A stretch of DNA of 6,846 nucleotides from Cyanobacteriota bacterium. GTDB lineage: Bacteria; Cyanobacteriota; Cyanobacteriia; Phormidesmidales; Phormidesmidaceae. Both the position numbers and the translations under genes were made by a program. The stretch is taken from positions 1 to 6,846 of the forward strand of contig JAIXUR010000083.1 in NCBI GenBank assembly GCA_027483425.1, in the 5' to 3' direction. The notes beneath the pieces were generated by a model. The model had not been told where the DNA came from. It ran no database searches and saw nothing but the letters and a program-made list of their open reading frames with translations. Shown here one piece after another: positions 1-6,145 of the stretch. Positions within the stretch are counted from its first letter, which is position 1. Each line of letters starts with the position of its first letter.

Positions 1-71
1 AAGCAGATGATCTCAAGGCCTCCTTGATGTACGCATCAAGGAAGCTCAACCATCCGGTGCTGGTGGCATGA
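1..71 (+). CDS. C-terminal end of a DUF433-type antitoxin (partial)
   Basis: Only the last 22 codons are in the window, read from base 3 to the TGA at 69-71; the start lies to the left. The visible residues, ending in ASRKLNHPVLVA, resemble the C-terminus of small DUF433 proteins, which have a winged-helix fold and often end in an Asp-Leu-Lys-x-x-Leu-x-Tyr-Ala stretch. DUF433 proteins are typically the antitoxin partners of DUF5615 PIN-like toxins, and such a toxin follows here with its ATG overlapping this stop (ATGA). The coupling and family pairing support the call more than the short peptide does. By analogy it would bind and neutralise the toxin and repress the shared promoter, which is outside the window. 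Confidence 0.62.
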   Translation, partial: ADDLKASLMYASRKLNHPVLVA

Positions 72-403
72 CCATCTGGGTAGATGCTCAGCTATCGCCT
101 GCAATTGCGACCTGGATAACAAACGCCCTCGGCCTTGAAGCCATTGCCCTGCGAGATCTCGGCCTCAGGGATGCAGAAGATCCTGGCATATTCGAAGCGG
201 CGAGAGCACAGCAAGCCATAGTCATGACTAAAGACAGCGACTTTGTTGACCTGGTTGAGCGCCTTGGCCCACCGCCACAAATCATCTGGCTCACCTGTGG
301 CAACACCTCCAATCTGCGGCTGCGCGAGATTTTAGGCACGATGCTGCCGAGAGCACTAGAACTTTTAGCATCCGGCGAAACGTTGGTAGAAATTAATGGC
401 TAG
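68..403 (+). CDS. DUF5615 family PIN-like toxin of a type II toxin-antitoxin pair
   Basis: The 111-residue protein has the length and pattern of DUF5615 (Mut7-C/VapC45-like) PIN-fold proteins. The N-terminal strand ends in an acid (Asp6 in WVDAQLSP). A middle segment holds Glu37-Asp38 before a helix, and the VMTKDSDF motif gives Asp56 and Asp58. A later strand is followed by CGNTSN (Asn79), also typical of the family. In PIN proteins such clustered acids bind divalent metal for RNA cleavage, so a ribonuclease toxin is the inferred role; the RNA target is unknown. The ATG overlaps the stop of the DUF433-like gene, implying translational coupling and a common transcript. The stop overlaps the start of the next gene by 8 bases. 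The region is lower in GC than the genes to its right, in keeping with the mobility of such modules. No acid appears to be missing, so it is probably intact. Confidence 0.85.
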   Translation: MTIWVDAQLSPAIATWITNALGLEAIALRDLGLRDAEDPGIFEAARAQQAIVMTKDSDFVDLVERLGPPPQIIWLTCGNTSNLRLREILGTMLPRALELLASGETLVEING

Positions 404-689
404 AAGCGTTTCAACTCCTGATGAGGAGCTTTATCGCAGAGTCGATGGGGTGCTTCACTACCTTTGGGATCCGATTGGGGTAGCAGGTATACCAGAGGCA
501 CGGGATGAATACTATGGGTATCTGCCCCAGGTGTTTAACCTGCTGAAGGCCAATGCGGGAGCCGACGAGATTGCCGACTATTTGTTTGAGGTGGCAACGC
601 GATCGATGGGGCTGGGCGGGCGACGCGATCGCGACCTGCAAACCGCCAAAATCCTCCTAGAGTGGAAAGCAGCGCTATCTGACCCCTAA
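396..689 (+). CDS. Conserved hypothetical protein, 97 residues, third cistron of the toxin-antitoxin cluster
   Basis: I do not recognise a characterised function. The protein is soluble, acidic and probably all-helical, with no signal peptide, membrane segment or cysteine cluster. Its notable features are an aromatic WDPIGVAGIPEARDEY segment at about residues 24-39, then YLPQVFNLLK, then a C-terminal helix ending LLEWKAAL. Small bacterial proteins with a similar Trp-Asp-Pro-(Ile/Phe)-Gly segment exist, including DUF1871-like ones, but that assignment is only a possibility. The ATG at 396 lies 8 bases inside the end of the toxin gene, so it is probably co-translated with it. It carries an exact HIP1 site (625-632), which points to long residence in a cyanobacterial genome. 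It ends 21 bases before the HD-domain gene. Being coding rests on its good frame, the overlap and sensible composition. Confidence 0.75.
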   Translation: MARSVSTPDEELYRRVDGVLHYLWDPIGVAGIPEARDEYYGYLPQVFNLLKANAGADEIADYLFEVATRSMGLGGRRDRDLQTAKILLEWKAALSDP

Positions 690-700
690 TGACCCCGAAC

Positions 701-706
701 GGAGGG
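701..706 (+). promoter_or_regulatory. Shine-Dalgarno site that fixes the GTG start at 711
   Basis: GGAGGG lies five bases (counting from GGAGG) ahead of the GTG at 711. It is the strongest ribosome-binding match in the window and supports GTG as the true start of the HD-domain gene. Translation from this GTG begins MNDRLQSIF, which fits the expected N-terminus of the family. Confidence 0.7.
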
Positions 707-710
707 TGTT

Positions 711-1256
711 GTGAACGATCGCCTTCAGTCCATCTTTGCCACCTATCAGCAGCACGGTCATCGCCAGTACGGCGAAACCGTCACCGAATTGCAGCACGCC
801 CTGCAAACCGCCACCTTCGCCCGCCAATCCAACGAGCCCGATGCCGTCGTGGCCGCTGCCCTGCTCCACGACTTTGGCCACCTGCTCCACAGCGGCGGCG
901 AAGACATTGCCGAGCAGGGCATCGATATGCGCCACGAAAACCTGGGGGCCAATCGCCTGGCCGCTTATTTCGGCCCGGCGATCGTCGAGCCCATTCGTCT
1001 GCACGTCCAGGCCAAGCGCTACCTGTGCTGGGCCGAACCGGCCTACCTAGACGGGCTATCCCCCGCCTCACGCCTGAGCCTACAGATCCAGGGTGGCCCC
1101 ATGGATGCGGCAGAAGCCGCCCAGTTCCAGCGTCAGCCTCACCACGACATAGCCCTGCGCCTGCGGCGCTACGACGATATGGGCAAGGTTCCCGCCATGG
1201 CCACGCCCCCGCTAGAGGACTTTCGAGCCCTGCTGGAATCGTTTCTGGTGGGGTAG
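711..1256 (+). CDS. HD-domain protein of the PhnZ / phosphonate-associated HDIG family
   Basis: The 181-residue protein matches the whole length of the family that includes PhnZ, a mixed-valent di-iron oxygenase that cleaves 2-amino-1-hydroxyethylphosphonate. The PhnZ landmarks appear in order: YGE followed by His29 in ELQHALQ, the ALLHDFGH motif (His53, Asp54, His57), His75 in RHENLGA, His98 and Lys102 in HVQAKRYL, Ser120 and QGGPM at 127-131, and Asp155 in RYDDMGK. These supply the expected iron ligands (His29, His53, Asp54, His75, His98, Asp155) and phosphonate-contacting residues (Lys102, Ser120). The tyrosine before GE sits one place nearer the glutamate than in PhnZ as I recall it (YGE against YIGE). 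Neighbours do not include the 2-oxoglutarate oxygenase PhnY or any phosphonate transporter. The di-iron oxygenase fold is well supported; the substrate is not. Confidence 0.88.
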   Translation: MNDRLQSIFATYQQHGHRQYGETVTELQHALQTATFARQSNEPDAVVAAALLHDFGHLLHSGGEDIAEQGIDMRHENLGANRLAAYFGPAIVEPIRLHVQAKRYLCWAEPAYLDGLSPASRLSLQIQGGPMDAAEAAQFQRQPHHDIALRLRRYDDMGKVPAMATPPLEDFRALLESFLVG

Positions 1257-1426
1257 CGCGCCCTGAACCTTGCATTCCCCGGTCGCCTACAGTCCCCTCC
1301 AGTTCCTAACCAGACCGCAATTGTATAGTGCTGGCTAGAGAGCTGAGGGCACGGGAAGCTGACATAGCCAAATCTGGGACGCGATCGCCCCTCCAGGCAA
1401 GTTGGCTGCAGCTAGCCCTAACCAAA

Positions 1427-1440
1427 ATGGCGATCGCCAT
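1427..1440. repeat. Extended HIP1 palindrome ATGGCGATCGCCAT
   Basis: A perfect 14-base palindrome is centred on the HIP1 core GCGATCGC. HIP1 is a highly iterated palindrome found across many cyanobacterial genomes and associated with DNA methylation. Five more exact octamers occur at 625-632, 1381-1388, 1835-1842, 3842-3849 and 5196-5203, in both coding and intergenic DNA, so this copy is probably not a gene-specific operator. Confidence 0.85.
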
Positions 1441-1458
1441 AACGTTTTTGCCACGCGG

Positions 1459-1488
1459 CTGACTTTGTCTAAAGCCTCAGCTTAAAAT
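1459..1488 (+). promoter_or_regulatory. Possible promoter of the oxidoreductase gene
   Basis: CTGACT (1459-1464, four of six matches to TTGACA) and TAAAAT (1483-1488, five of six matches to TATAAT) are separated by 18 bases, which would place the transcript start near 1495, about 30 bases before the ATG at 1525. An octamer direct repeat, AAAATCAC, lies at 1484-1491 and 1494-1501, overlapping the -10 box and start region with a 10-base period; it could be a regulator site or chance. The promoter call is consensus matching only. Confidence 0.35.
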
Positions 1489-1524
1489 CACAGAAAATCA
1501 CGATTCCTGGGACGCTTACCCGCC

Positions 1525-3648
1525 ATGCCTAGCACCATCACCCAGCAGAATGGGGTCTTGTCAGACGCAGCCTTTACCCGTCCAGGCAAAGGAGCCGAGT
1601 TGACCTGCTCAATTCTCGTGGTGGGGGGCTCGACGGCGGCCTACACCACCACCCTCGCCGCCCTGCGCCTGAACCTAGACGTCTGCCTGGTGCAACCCCA
1701 CAAGGTCGTGGGGGGCCAGTTCACCGCCCAGGCCTTACCCGCCTCCGACGATGGCGACCTGCTCCAGACCAAGGCTGGCCTCTACACAGTAGATGGCGAA
1801 GAATATGCCATTTCAAAATCCCAGCGGGCCTTCCGCGATCGCCAGCGCGAGCTACAACCCGTAGGCGGCAAAAAAGTCCATAACCCCGGCGGCGGCTGGG
1901 TCAGTCCCCTGGCGACCAGCCCCGTAGTGGCGGCAACGGCCATGAATGAAGCGCTGCTGCCCTACCTACGCGACAGCCAAAGCCCAGCCACAACCCGCCG
2001 CCTCACCCTGATTCCCTTTGCCGAGCCCGCCCAGGTGCTCCTGGAGACCGTGAATGGACGCGCTACGGTGCGAGGCGTAGTCTGCCGCGACACCCAAACC
2101 GGCCATACCTTTACCGTCAAGGCCAAAGTCACCGTCGAAGCTACGGATCTAGGCGATCTGCTCGAAGTAGGCAACATTCCCTCCCGTGTCGGGCAAGAGG
2201 CCCGCCACGAAACCGACGAAGCCATTCTGCCCGAGGATGCCCGACCCCAGTGCCAGCAGTCCATCACCTTTGATGTGGTGGTCGAGCATACCCCGCGCGG
2301 CAAAGGAGCCCCGATCGGCAAGCCCAACGGGTTTGAAACCGAAGGGTGGATTGGCCTCCAAGAGTTCACCGGCACCTTTTGGACTAAGGCCAAGCCCGAC
2401 CAATGGCAAAAGTGGGACTTTTTTAGCGACTTTGGTATTTTTCGCTATCGGCGACTGCTGAGGGCTCAGCCCCACGACAAAAAAGTTTCCCCTGGGGATG
2501 TGACCGTGCTCAACTGGGGCACCTCCAGCGAGCCCGATCGCGCCTTTTGCTGCGGCAACGACTACCGGTCGGGTCGGGTCGTGGGGGTCAGTCGCGAAGA
2601 ACGGCAGCTGCACATTCAACGGGCGCGGCAGCGGGCCCAGGCCTACGTCCACTACCTGCAAACCCACGGGGCAGCCGATCTCAGGCCCAGGGGCGACCTC
2701 ACCTGGACGAACGACGGCATTGCCCTAGAACCCTACATTCGCGAAGCCCGCCGGGGCATTGCCCTCACCACCATTCGCCATCAGGACGTCGCCGAGACCT
2801 TCTTCCCCGATCAGGCACGGGCCAGGTGTTTCGATGCGTCCGTCGGCATCGGCCAATATCACTACCTTGACCTCCACGGCAACGATGCCAAGGGCCACGT
2901 TAGCCCCCGAGGCAAAGACGTCATCGCCCTCCCCTTTAGCTTGCCCCTGGGGGCACTGGTGCCGCTGGATACCGATGGCCTAGTGCTGTCGGCCAAGAGC
3001 CTGGGCACCACCCACATCACCAACGCCGCCTATCGCATGCACCCCATGGAGTGGGCCATCGGCGAAGCCAGCGGCTTTCTGGCCGCGTTTGCGGTGTGGA
3101 CCGGGTTAACTCCCGCCCAACTGGCTACCGAAGAAAAACACATTCGCAAAATTCAGGGCTTTATGGCCCGCAACGGCATCCCCATCTTTTGGTTCAACGA
3201 CATCAGCCACGATGACCTCGACTTTGAGGCCATCCAGGTGCTGGCGGCTGCGGCGATTGTGCGCAGCGACGATCCCCGCAGTCTGAGCTTTAAGCCCTAC
3301 GCCCCCGTCAGCCGGGCCGTGGTCGCCACGGCCCTGGTCAACGCGCTCAAGCTGCCCACCCGGCTCCCCGAGCAGGCCACCTTTGTCGACGTGGCCCCTG
3401 GCAAGCACTGGGCCCACATACCCATCGAAACCCTCTCCGCCCACGGCATGATTGCCGGGGTCAGCAAAGACCGCTTCGCCCCCGATACCCCCATTACCCG
3501 CGAACAGCTCTCGCTGTTGGTCAAACGGGCGATGCCCGAGGTCTACGACAAAGCCTTTGCTCGCACCCCCATCGATCGCCAAAACCTGCAACGCCGCGAA
3601 CTCTCCCGCGTGCTCTACGAGGTGCTCAAGGGGCGACTGGGCATTTAG
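1525..3648 (+). CDS. FAD-dependent oxidoreductase with C-terminal SLH repeats
   Basis: The 707-residue protein has two parts. Residues about 27-540 look like a FAD_oxidored-family flavoprotein: an N-terminal nucleotide-binding strand-turn-helix at 30-50, VVGGQFTAQALPASDDG just after it, EPYIREARRG in the middle, and a closing block LPLGALVPLDTDGLVLSAK ending in a helix with GEASGFLAAFAV. Residues about 560-670 resemble SLH repeats. One is degenerate, with PVSRAVVATALV; the second is clear, with FVDVAPGKHWAHIPIETL, GMIAGV, FAPDTPITREQL (about 619-665); a further fragment may lie at the tail. SLH domains anchor cyanobacterial proteins to the peptidoglycan, yet no signal peptide or hydrophobic N-terminus is visible. 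The nucleotide-binding loop is GGSTAA, not GxGxxG, and the usual acid after strand 2 is Gln57. The substrate is unknown. The ribosome-binding site (GGGA near 1509-1512) is weak. The gene stands alone and ends before a strong hairpin. Confidence 0.9.
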   Translation: MPSTITQQNGVLSDAAFTRPGKGAELTCSILVVGGSTAAYTTTLAALRLNLDVCLVQPHKVVGGQFTAQALPASDDGDLLQTKAGLYTVDGEEYAISKSQRAFRDRQRELQPVGGKKVHNPGGGWVSPLATSPVVAATAMNEALLPYLRDSQSPATTRRLTLIPFAEPAQVLLETVNGRATVRGVVCRDTQTGHTFTVKAKVTVEATDLGDLLEVGNIPSRVGQEARHETDEAILPEDARPQCQQSITFDVVVEHTPRGKGAPIGKPNGFETEGWIGLQEFTGTFWTKAKPDQWQKWDFFSDFGIFRYRRLLRAQPHDKKVSPGDVTVLNWGTSSEPDRAFCCGNDYRSGRVVGVSREERQLHIQRARQRAQAYVHYLQTHGAADLRPRGDLTWTNDGIALEPYIREARRGIALTTIRHQDVAETFFPDQARARCFDASVGIGQYHYLDLHGNDAKGHVSPRGKDVIALPFSLPLGALVPLDTDGLVLSAKSLGTTHITNAAYRMHPMEWAIGEASGFLAAFAVWTGLTPAQLATEEKHIRKIQGFMARNGIPIFWFNDISHDDLDFEAIQVLAAAAIVRSDDPRSLSFKPYAPVSRAVVATALVNALKLPTRLPEQATFVDVAPGKHWAHIPIETLSAHGMIAGVSKDRFAPDTPITREQLSLLVKRAMPEVYDKAFARTPIDRQNLQRRELSRVLYEVLKGRLGI

Positions 3649-3658
3649 GCAGCAGCCA

Positions 3659-3691
3659 AGAACCCAGGGGTTTTGGAAACCCCTGGGTTCT
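3659..3691. terminator. Bidirectional hairpin terminator between convergent genes
   Basis: A perfect 15-bp inverted repeat (3659-3673 and 3677-3691, arms AGAACCCAGGGGTTT and its complement) flanks a TGG loop. It begins 10 bases after the oxidoreductase stop and lies 25 bases past the ctaE stop on the other strand, the right place for a terminator serving both. Neither side has a proper T tract, so it may work as a simple stem, as proposed for many cyanobacterial 3' ends, or mainly protect the transcript ends. Confidence 0.8.
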
Positions 3692-3716
3692 GAATCGATT
3701 GACTCCCAAACAAGAC

Positions 3717-4328
3717 CTACAGCAGCGTCAGCAGGTAGATCAGGCTAAACAGCACGATCCACACCACATCAACGAAGTGCCAGTAGATCTCGGCCATCTC
3801 GGGGCCGGTGTGGGTCATGTCGCTGTAGTGGTCGGCGCGGCGCGATCGCCACAGCACTCCCAAAATTAGCACCAGCCCAATAAAGACGTGCAACCCGTGA
3901 AAGCCCGTCAGTAGGTAAAAGCAGTTGCTAAACAGGTTGGTCTTCAGGCCGTAGCCCAAGTGCATATACTCATACACCTGGCCCGCGAGAAATATGGCAC
4001 CCATGGCGGCAGTAATGCCAAACCACCTGCGCAGCCCCGCCAGATCATTCTTTTTAATCGCCTTGGTGCCCAGGTTAATCACCAAACTGCTCGACACCAG
4101 AATCAGGGTATTCACCGCCGGCAGCAGCAGCTCCACCTCAGTCTCCTTCGGTGGCCACTCAGCCTTGCTGCCCCAAAACACCAGAAACACGGCAAAAAAG
4201 CCCGCAAACATCAAAAACTCTGAGCAGAGGAAGGTGATCAAGCCGAGCACCCGCAAATCCTGGTGCTCTTCGTGGGCTGCCACCGCATGGCCAGTGACAA
4301 CAGGGGTGGAATCTACAGTGCCTTGCAT
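3717..4328 (-). CDS. ctaE: Cytochrome c oxidase subunit III
   Basis: The 203-residue protein has the usual length of cyanobacterial CtaE. It shows five hydrophobic helices (about 28-52, 67-91, 102-121, 132-160, 181-203), which corresponds to the family form lacking the first two helices of the mitochondrial subunit. Diagnostic segments are FLCSEFLMFAGFF, with the conserved membrane glutamate Glu37, then FYLLTGFHGLHVFIG, and IYWHFVDVVWIVLF at the end. Subunit III has no redox centre; it packs against subunit I and helps sustain proton uptake. The ATG is 83 bases after the ctaD stop, and no strong ribosome-binding site precedes it (GGAT about ten bases ahead). It is the last gene of the ctaC-ctaD-ctaE operon and ends before the shared hairpin. 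It appears intact, and no alternative identity is credible. Confidence 0.97.
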   Translation of the reverse strand: MQGTVDSTPVVTGHAVAAHEEHQDLRVLGLITFLCSEFLMFAGFFAVFLVFWGSKAEWPPKETEVELLLPAVNTLILVSSSLVINLGTKAIKKNDLAGLRRWFGITAAMGAIFLAGQVYEYMHLGYGLKTNLFSNCFYLLTGFHGLHVFIGLVLILGVLWRSRRADHYSDMTHTGPEMAEIYWHFVDVVWIVLFSLIYLLTLL

Positions 4329-4394
4329 AGGGTATCCAGGGGGTAAAGGATCGGTGAGAAGGTAGTAGCCATAGCTGGAGAGATTTGGCCGGAT

Positions 4395-4411
4395 GGTGGG
4401 CCGTGCCCACC
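4395..4411. repeat. Short inverted repeat GGTGGGC/GCCCACC abutting the ctaD stop
   Basis: Seven-base arms (4395-4401 and 4405-4411) surround a three-base loop. On the - strand the hairpin starts directly after the ctaD TAG (4412-4414) within the ctaD-ctaE gap. GGGTGGGC...GCCCACC elements of this type are, from memory, scattered through many cyanobacterial genomes, so this may be a dispersed mini-repeat. As RNA it could form a small GC-rich stem in the operon transcript. It is too short to be assumed a terminator, since ctaE follows. Confidence 0.55.
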
Positions 4412-6073
4412 CTACTTCGGTACCAGGGCCTCCTCGGCATCCTCCGCCGTGGGATCAAAGCCATAGTCATAGGGGCCGTGGGTCAACACCGGCAGCACTT
4501 CCCAGTTTTCAATGATCGGCGGCGAGTCCGTCGTCCATTCCAGGGTCAGAGCATTCCAGGGGTTAGGCCCAGCTTTTTGGCCAGCCATCCAGCTCCAGAT
4601 CACGTTGATATAGAAGGGGATCACCGACACCGCCAGAATATAGGATCCCACCGTTACCAGCTGATTCAGACTCGTAAACTGGGGGTCGTACATGGCCACC
4701 CGCCGGGGCATCCCCTGCATACCCAGGGAGTGCATGGGGGTAAAGGTGAGAATGGTGCCAATGAAGGTCAGCACAAAGTGCACCTTGCCCAGGGGCTCGT
4801 TCAGCATGCGTCCGGTCATTTTGGGGAACCAGTGGTAGATTCCCGCATAGATGCCAAACACTGAGCCACCAAACAGCACATAGTGGAAGTGGCCCACCAC
4901 GTAGTAGGTGTCGTGCACGTGAATGTCGAAGGGGGCCGCACCCAGGGTAACGCCGCTCAGGCCGCCAAAGACAAACATCGACAGCAGGCCCACCGCAAAC
5001 AGCATGGCGGTGGTGTAGCGAATTTTGCCGCCCCACAGGGTCGCCACCCAGCTGAAGATCTTAACGCCCGTAGGTACCGCCACAATCAGGGTGGAGATCG
5101 TGAAGAAAATACGCATCCAGGGGGCCGTGCCGCTGGTGAACATGTGGTGCACCCACACAAACAGGCCCACCAGGCAAATGGCCATGGACGAATAGGCGAT
5201 CGCCTTGTAGCCAAAAATTGGCTTGCGGGCGTGCACCGGAATCACCTCCGACATAATGCCGAAGATGGGCAAAATCATCAGATACACCGCTGGGTGCGAG
5301 TAAAACCAGAACAGGTGCTGGTACACCACCACGTTGCCCCCCGCATCGGGCTTAAAGAACGAGGTACCAAAGTTAATGTCGAACAACAATAAAACCATCG
5401 CGGCCGCCAACACCGGGGTGGCAAACAGCGCCAGCAGAGACGTGGCCACCATGGCCCAGCAAAAGAGCGGCATCTGATCCCAGGCCATGCTGGGCACCCG
5501 CATCTTCCAGATCGTGACCAAAAAGTTCACCGATCCCAAAATTGATGAGGAACCCACCATAACAATGGCCAAACACCACAGGGTTTGGGGCAGGTTGGCG
5601 GTGATCTCGCTCAGGGGCGGGTAGGAGGTCCACCCCGACTGGGCACCACCCCCGACAAAAAAGCTACCGACCAGCAGCGCGCCCGCCGGAGGGTTAAGCC
5701 AAAAGGCCAGGGCATTGAGCTTCGGAAACGCCATATCCCGCGCCCCGATCATCAGCGGAATCAGGTAGTTGCCAAAGCCACCAATTGCCGCAGGCACGAT
5801 CCACAGAAAGATCATGATCGTGCCGTGGTTGGTCAAAAAGGCGTTGTACAGCTCAGGGGTGAGAAAGTCAGAGTCGGGGGTAGCCAGCTCGGTGCGCATC
5901 AGCACCGCCATGAACCCACCCACCAGGTAAAACAAAAACGAGGTCACCAGGTACTGAATGCCAATGACCTTGTGATCCACGTTGAAGGTGAAGTAGTCGT
6001 ACCACTTCCACTTATCAGGATGGCCGTGGCCACCCTGAACGCCGCTGGGAGTCAAAATATCTGCTTGAGCCAT
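4412..6073 (-). CDS. ctaD: Cytochrome c oxidase subunit I (A2-type heme-copper oxidase)
   Basis: This 553-residue, 12-helix membrane protein is the catalytic subunit, reducing O2 to water at the heme a3/CuB centre while moving protons. Heme a is held by His83 (NHGTIM) and His397, heme a3 by His395 (VVGHFHYV). CuB is held by His260 in YSHPAVY and by His309-His310 in WVHHMFTSG, and Tyr264 is the tyrosine cross-linked to His260. The D channel keeps Asn102 (GFGN) and Asp113 (ARDMAFP), the K channel Lys338 (VPTGVKIFSW), and His387-Asp388 match the Mg site. Position 262 is Ala where A1 oxidases have the gating glutamate, but Tyr258-Ser259 give the YSHPxVY signature of A2 oxidases. In cyanobacteria such enzymes serve respiration, chiefly in thylakoid membranes. 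The 72-base gap after ctaC shows no strong ribosome-binding site. The gene carries one HIP1 site and appears intact. Confidence 0.99.
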   Translation of the reverse strand: MAQADILTPSGVQGGHGHPDKWKWYDYFTFNVDHKVIGIQYLVTSFLFYLVGGFMAVLMRTELATPDSDFLTPELYNAFLTNHGTIMIFLWIVPAAIGGFGNYLIPLMIGARDMAFPKLNALAFWLNPPAGALLVGSFFVGGGAQSGWTSYPPLSEITANLPQTLWCLAIVMVGSSSILGSVNFLVTIWKMRVPSMAWDQMPLFCWAMVATSLLALFATPVLAAAMVLLLFDINFGTSFFKPDAGGNVVVYQHLFWFYSHPAVYLMILPIFGIMSEVIPVHARKPIFGYKAIAYSSMAICLVGLFVWVHHMFTSGTAPWMRIFFTISTLIVAVPTGVKIFSWVATLWGGKIRYTTAMLFAVGLLSMFVFGGLSGVTLGAAPFDIHVHDTYYVVGHFHYVLFGGSVFGIYAGIYHWFPKMTGRMLNEPLGKVHFVLTFIGTILTFTPMHSLGMQGMPRRVAMYDPQFTSLNQLVTVGSYILAVSVIPFYINVIWSWMAGQKAGPNPWNALTLEWTTDSPPIIENWEVLPVLTHGPYDYGFDPTAEDAEEALVPK

Positions 6074-6145
6074 GAATAGATTGCTAATAAACGGCTATAA
6101 AAACGGAGCGGAATCGCCAGACTACAGGGCTTGCGACCTTGGGGT

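Larger units (their letters stand above)
1257..1524. other. Intergenic region with HIP1 sites and short competing inverted repeats
   Basis: No gene is supported in these 268 bases. Two HIP1 octamers occur (1381-1388 and 1430-1437). TAGCCAA at 1365-1371 can pair either upstream with TGGCTA (1332-1337) or downstream with TTGGCT (1402-1407); the latter pairing encloses a weak CTGG/CCAG stem (1374-1377 with 1393-1396). A TATAGT at 1324-1329 resembles a -10 box but has no convincing -35. No strong terminator follows the HD gene. The region before 1525 is AT-richer and probably holds the promoter of the oxidoreductase gene. Confidence 0.5.

Noticed and set aside
689..1309. A 206-codon open frame on the + strand overlapping the HD-domain gene.
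   Set aside because: It is rich in Arg/Pro/Ala with no recognisable motif, and shadows a gene with a strong ribosome-binding site and conserved catalytic residues. It is an out-of-frame reading of GC-rich DNA.
1381..1388. GCGATCGC as a restriction, operator or phage attachment site.
   Set aside because: It occurs six times across coding and non-coding DNA here and matches the genome-wide cyanobacterial HIP1 repeat.
5282..5302. Loss of the gating glutamate in cytochrome oxidase subunit I (HPAVY instead of HPEVY), suggesting a broken proton pump.
   Set aside because: The preceding residues are Tyr258-Ser259, giving the YSHPxVY signature of A2-type oxidases, which pump protons without that glutamate. 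All other ligands and channel residues are present.
4883..6079. Several open frames on the + strand opposite ctaD.
   Set aside because: Their translations are low-complexity (His/Gln/Arg/Gly-rich) and antisense to a highly conserved gene.
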